Shown piece after piece: positions 46,010 through 49,182 of a stretch of DNA of 49,182 bases; within the stretch, counting starts at the first letter, position 1; each line of letters starts with the position of its first letter. Origin of the DNA: Phycisphaerales bacterium (lineage in GTDB: Bacteria; Planctomycetota; Phycisphaerae; Phycisphaerales; SM1A02); NCBI GenBank assembly GCA_022446795.1, contig JAKVBX010000006.1:1-49182 (forward strand), given 5' to 3'. The notes below the pieces were generated by a model. The model did no database searches. It was given only the letters and a program-made list of their open reading frames with translations, and was not told the origin of the DNA. Made by a program: the position numbers and the translations under genes.

Positions 46010-48723
46010 TGGGCCAGCAGCACCAGGACATCATCTGAGTCGACCGTACCGTCGCCGTCGATGTCACCCGGCCCCGGGCTGCCCCAGGCATCCAGGAGAA
46101 CCAGGATGTCATTGACGCCGGCCACGCCGTCACCATCAAGATCCCACGGGCATTCCGGGAGGTCGTCGTCGTGGAAGATGGGATCGTCGAACGGGTAGGC
46201 GACGTAGGCGAGCAGTTCTGCCCGCTCGGTCGCGGACATGGCCAGTACCGCCTGGCGTGACGACTCGGCTTCACCGCCATGCCAGAGAATGGCCTCCATG
46301 AGCGAGCGGGCGCGGCCGTCATGCAGGAAGTTCGGTGTCGTCCCACCCGACGTGGGATCTTCACAGGTCTCCGGCAGGCCCAGCGCATGCTGGACGTAGG
46401 CGAGCGCCCACAGCGGAGGTGTCCGCCACTCACTTCCGGAAGCCTCGAAGTGCGGGCGGTTGTCAGCCAGGCCCGGACCCATGTCATGCAGCAGCAGATC
46501 GGTGAACGGCTCGATGGTGATGTCGTGATAGGCCGCAACGGGGTGACTTGATCCGGTCTGCAGCCGAGGCGTGTGACACGCCTGGCAGTTGGCGGCCTTG
46601 AAGAGATGCAGGCCGGCGATGGCCATCGGGTCGTCGTAATTGCCCCGTGGCGGCAGGGCCAGGCCCTGGATATAGGCGACGACATCGTTGAGTTCCTGGG
46701 TCGAGAGTTCCGGGAGCATGTCGCCTGGTTCGCAGTCCTCCTGCAACGGACCACAGTCATGCGTGGGCCGGGCCTCGGTCGTGATGCCCAGGTCACGTTG
46801 GAAGGCCTCGGCCGTCTGTTGCTGCAGGTTGGGTTGGTTGGCTTTCCAACCGAATCGTCCCAGCACGGTCGATCGGGATTGCGGATCCCAGACCTGGTTG
46901 GCTCGGCCGGAGATGCCATCCCCGTCCTGGTCGTCGGGATCCTCCAGTGACAGGATGGTCGCCGCGCTGATGGCTTCGAGCAGTCCGAGGCCCGGCAGCA
47001 TGGGCGCAATGCGGGGAGAGAACTCGGCCAGTCCGCCGTAGCCCGGGGTGCCGTCGGTGTCGGGGAGATTCGTTCCCAGAGAGCCATAGGCCATGTCGAG
47101 GAAGTGGTACGACGGCTTCCGCAGGGTGTATGGCGTGCCGTCGTTGAAGGTGCCGGTGATCTCCTCGTAGGTCACCTGGAGCCGCCCCTCGATCGTGACC
47201 TCGCCCTCGGCGGACCCGTCGACCTGGTTGCCGTAGAGCGGATGGGGGATCGGTTCTCCGAAAGCGCCCTGTCCCGGGATGCTCGTGTGCGCAATGAGCC
47301 CCACGAGATCCTGGCCAGGCTGTGGCGTGGGCGCGCGACCATCCATGACATGGCATTGGATGCAGGATGCGGCGGCATACCGCGGCCCGAGCATGTCGGG
47401 TTGGAACGCCGGACTGCTGACGATCGGTTGGCCGATGGGACCCGAGCAGCAGTCGAAGTGGGTGCTGAAGTTCAACAGATCTGATGTCTCGAAGTCCGTC
47501 TCGAAGATGACCTTGCCCTCCACGAACGCATTGAGGTCCTGCAGGGCCAGGGAGGGAACGTGCTGGGCGAAGCCGAAGCGGGGGCTGTACACGTGCGCGA
47601 TCGTGGCCCCTTCGGCGGCCGTCATCCTGGGGTTGGACTCATGGGGGCCGAAGGTCCCCATGCCGACCCGGTAGTAGAAGAACTCGGAGTAGTACTGCAG
47701 TCCTGGTGTCGGCAGTTCAATGAAGGTCAGGTCGAAATCGATGATCGTCCCCGGGGTCACATCCTCGATCGCATGCGTGAAGTGGTTCTGTCCACCGGAC
47801 ATGATCTGGTTGATCAGGGTTTCCGGTCGCGAGCAGGTGCCGGTGAACGGGTCATTCCAGGTGAAGTAGCGGAAGTCCACGCGGTTGACGGGGAGGCTGT
47901 CGTCGACCACCAGGTCGACATCGACTCGATTTCCCCAGTCGACGAGGGTCAGTTCGTAGGTCTTGCCGACGCCGTACTCCTCGACGTAGTTGTCGAATCG
48001 CCACTCGTTGGGATGCCGGTGTCGGAATCGCCCGGTCTGTCGGGTGACGATGGGCCAGTCCGGTTCCGGGAGGACCTCGCCCAGGATGCGGCTGAATCGA
48101 CCGGTGTCCTGTGGTTGCAGGCCGATCTGCTGGGCGAACCAGTACTCGATGGTCTGCCCGATCGACGCATCGGGAATGATCGCTTCCCACGTCCAGGGTT
48201 CGACCTGCAGGAGTGGTATCGACAGGATGTCGGAACCCTGGAGGCGGTAGCGGAAGGTGACGGCCGTGGTTTCGCCCATGTTGTACGCGTTGGCACCCGA
48301 CTCGAATCGAACCAGGATGTCCTCGGCCTGCGTGACGAATTCATGACGCGAGCCGCGAGGCGGTGGTGGGGTGACATCATCGCGTTGGAACGCGAGACAG
48401 TCTTCCGTGACCAGGAACTCGTGTTCCGGGAACTGGTACTGCTGCGGATTCTGAATGATCAGGTGAAAGGAGAACGGGTCGCCGGGGGCGACCCCGGTGA
48501 CCACGTGACTGAACAGGCCGGGCGCCTCCTGGGTCATGACCCACCCGCCGTTGTTCCCCGGCGGTGTCGGGAAGATGATGGCGAGGGTGACGTCCGTTTC
48601 AACGTTGAGCGTGATCCGGACCCCGTCGTCCGTCGAGCACACGGTACCGCTGTAGTCGGGCATCGCGGCGGCAGCGGCAGCGGTCATCGCCAGGCTGCCA
48701 CCCAGCATGGTGAGGGTATGCAT
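45988..48723 (-). CDS. Exported di-heme oxidoreductase (DHOR family) with dockerin-like tail
   Basis: 911 residues. The start at 48723 gives a signal peptide (Ala-rich core, cleavage near 20) and has GGAG 8 nt upstream. Residues about 20-410 are beta-rich, with Trp- and Asp-rich strands like carbohydrate-binding or fibronectin-type modules. From about 430 the DHOR/DUF1111 region carries two c-type heme sites, CIQCH (454-458) and CQACH (713-717), with the segment GFGWKANQPNLQQQTAEAFQRD between them. The C-terminal 55 residues are a paired dockerin-like tail (DLDGDGVAGVNDIL, DIDGDGTVDSDDVL). It is probably a periplasmic or surface redox enzyme; the substrate is unknown. Confidence 0.9.
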   Translation of the reverse strand: MHTLTMLGGSLAMTAAAAAAMPDYSGTVCSTDDGVRITLNVETDVTLAIIFPTPPGNNGGWVMTQEAPGLFSHVVTGVAPGDPFSFHLIIQNPQQYQFPEHEFLVTEDCLAFQRDDVTPPPPRGSRHEFVTQAEDILVRFESGANAYNMGETTAVTFRYRLQGSDILSIPLLQVEPWTWEAIIPDASIGQTIEYWFAQQIGLQPQDTGRFSRILGEVLPEPDWPIVTRQTGRFRHRHPNEWRFDNYVEEYGVGKTYELTLVDWGNRVDVDLVVDDSLPVNRVDFRYFTWNDPFTGTCSRPETLINQIMSGGQNHFTHAIEDVTPGTIIDFDLTFIELPTPGLQYYSEFFYYRVGMGTFGPHESNPRMTAAEGATIAHVYSPRFGFAQHVPSLALQDLNAFVEGKVIFETDFETSDLLNFSTHFDCCSGPIGQPIVSSPAFQPDMLGPRYAAASCIQCHVMDGRAPTPQPGQDLVGLIAHTSIPGQGAFGEPIPHPLYGNQVDGSAEGEVTIEGRLQVTYEEITGTFNDGTPYTLRKPSYHFLDMAYGSLGTNLPDTDGTPGYGGLAEFSPRIAPMLPGLGLLEAISAATILSLEDPDDQDGDGISGRANQVWDPQSRSTVLGRFGWKANQPNLQQQTAEAFQRDLGITTEARPTHDCGPLQEDCEPGDMLPELSTQELNDVVAYIQGLALPPRGNYDDPMAIAGLHLFKAANCQACHTPRLQTGSSHPVAAYHDITIEPFTDLLLHDMGPGLADNRPHFEASGSEWRTPPLWALAYVQHALGLPETCEDPTSGGTTPNFLHDGRARSLMEAILWHGGEAESSRQAVLAMSATERAELLAYVAYPFDDPIFHDDDLPECPWDLDGDGVAGVNDILVLLDAWGSPGPGDIDGDGTVDSDDVLVLLAHYGEACP

Positions 48724-49165
48724 ATGTTGGTCTCCGTCTCCCCGGGCCCTCCCTGGCCCGGATGTTGAGCGTACGAATGACGGCAGGTGTCCACGAATGA
48801 ACACGCTGGTCACGACGCAAGTGCCAGCCATCCTGGTGGTATGACCGGAACGAACCTGCCTGGACCATACGTCGGTGCGATGGCCTGCTCGGGAGACGTT
48901 GCCTTTTCGGCGGTCCCTGGAATCCTCCATGGAATGTTGGATCTGGCTGGCGGCCAGAGTCATCCTGCCAGCCGATACGACCCGCCTGGAGTCCCCCATG
49001 GGCGTTCGATGGACGGCCGGGGCCGGTTGGTCAGGAGTCGCCAGGGGCCCCTTGGGGGGCCAAGTGGTGATTCGGGCATGGATTCGACCTCGGCCAGCCG
49101 ATAGGATCGGTCCCCCGGGGGTGGTCGTAGATGGCCATGCCCGTGCTTCAGAAGGACTCCACCGC
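48724..49165. other. Intergenic region without a supported gene
   Basis: 442 nt upstream of the cytochrome gene. An open frame of 105 codons exists on the plus strand (48787-49104) but has no start signal and no protein-like pattern. TAGGAT at 49102-49107 may be a -10 for the gene starting at 49166. Nothing else is recognised. Confidence 0.5.
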
Positions 49166-49182
49166 ATGATCCACGGAATGTT
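49166..49182 (+). CDS. Possible 5' end of a gene cut by the window
   Basis: ATG at 49166 with GAAGGA 9 nt upstream; only MIHGM can be read before the window ends. TAGGAT lies about 60 nt upstream. Function unknown; the start itself is only plausible. Confidence 0.3.

Noticed and set aside
48787-49104. 105-codon plus-strand frame upstream of the cytochrome gene
   Set aside because: No ribosome-binding site, no domain pattern and composition like noncoding DNA here.

Overview
This window looks like part of the chromosome of a Planctomycetota bacterium, most likely class Phycisphaerae. The inference rests on exported proteins that end in paired dockerin-like calcium loops of the type DxDGDG..VNDLLxxLxxWG, Cys-rich GACC segments, PEP-CTERM-like tails (VPAPGA + hydrophobic run + Arg cluster), a pseudopilin resembling the H-X9-DG family, high GC content and a split transcription/translation gene order. 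No insertion sequence, phage gene or CRISPR array is visible. The window is mostly housekeeping DNA interspersed with lineage-specific exported proteins.

Layout. 1-2031: the 3' end of an RsbW-like ATPase, an exported dockerin-tailed protein, a GNAT acetyltransferase and a small two-helix membrane protein. 2057-7105: one very large exported subtilase-fold protein whose catalytic His and Ser are replaced. 7380-18484: a leftward rplK-rplA-rplJ-rplL-rpoB-rpoC operon with its promoter, a hairpin and second promoter before rpoB, and a strong terminator. 18562-27255: FHA protein, TsaD, a GGQ release-factor-like protein, M20 and S41 peptidases, HflX, a possible PD-(D/E)XK-like protein and an M29 aminopeptidase. 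27258-31976: an orphan MshEN-domain protein, a translationally coupled pair of PEP-CTERM-like proteins, a persulfide dioxygenase-rhodanese, tRNA-Phe and a nitrilase-family amidase. 32027-39673: a zinc-ribbon membrane protein, tRNA-His, PckA, an HTH-receiver regulator, NadE, MutL and MoaD. 39670-43000: MoeA, then an operon of a pseudopilin and an exported dockerin-tailed protein behind a complete cobalamin riboswitch. 43187-49182: an exported HEAT-repeat protein, tRNA-Thr, a DUF3817 protein, an exported di-heme oxidoreductase with a dockerin tail, and a possible truncated gene start.

The most interesting points are: (i) a B12 riboswitch (P1 stem, GCCACTG and AGCCGGAAGACCTGCC boxes all readable) controlling a surface protein plus pseudopilin instead of a known B12 gene; (ii) a 1682-residue pseudo-subtilase; (iii) at least eight genes with a TANNNT box 6-9 nt before the start codon and no Shine-Dalgarno, which points to leaderless mRNAs, including two divergent genes sharing a 50-bp gap. 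Operon-internal and exported-protein genes use good Shine-Dalgarno sites instead, so two modes of translation initiation appear to coexist.
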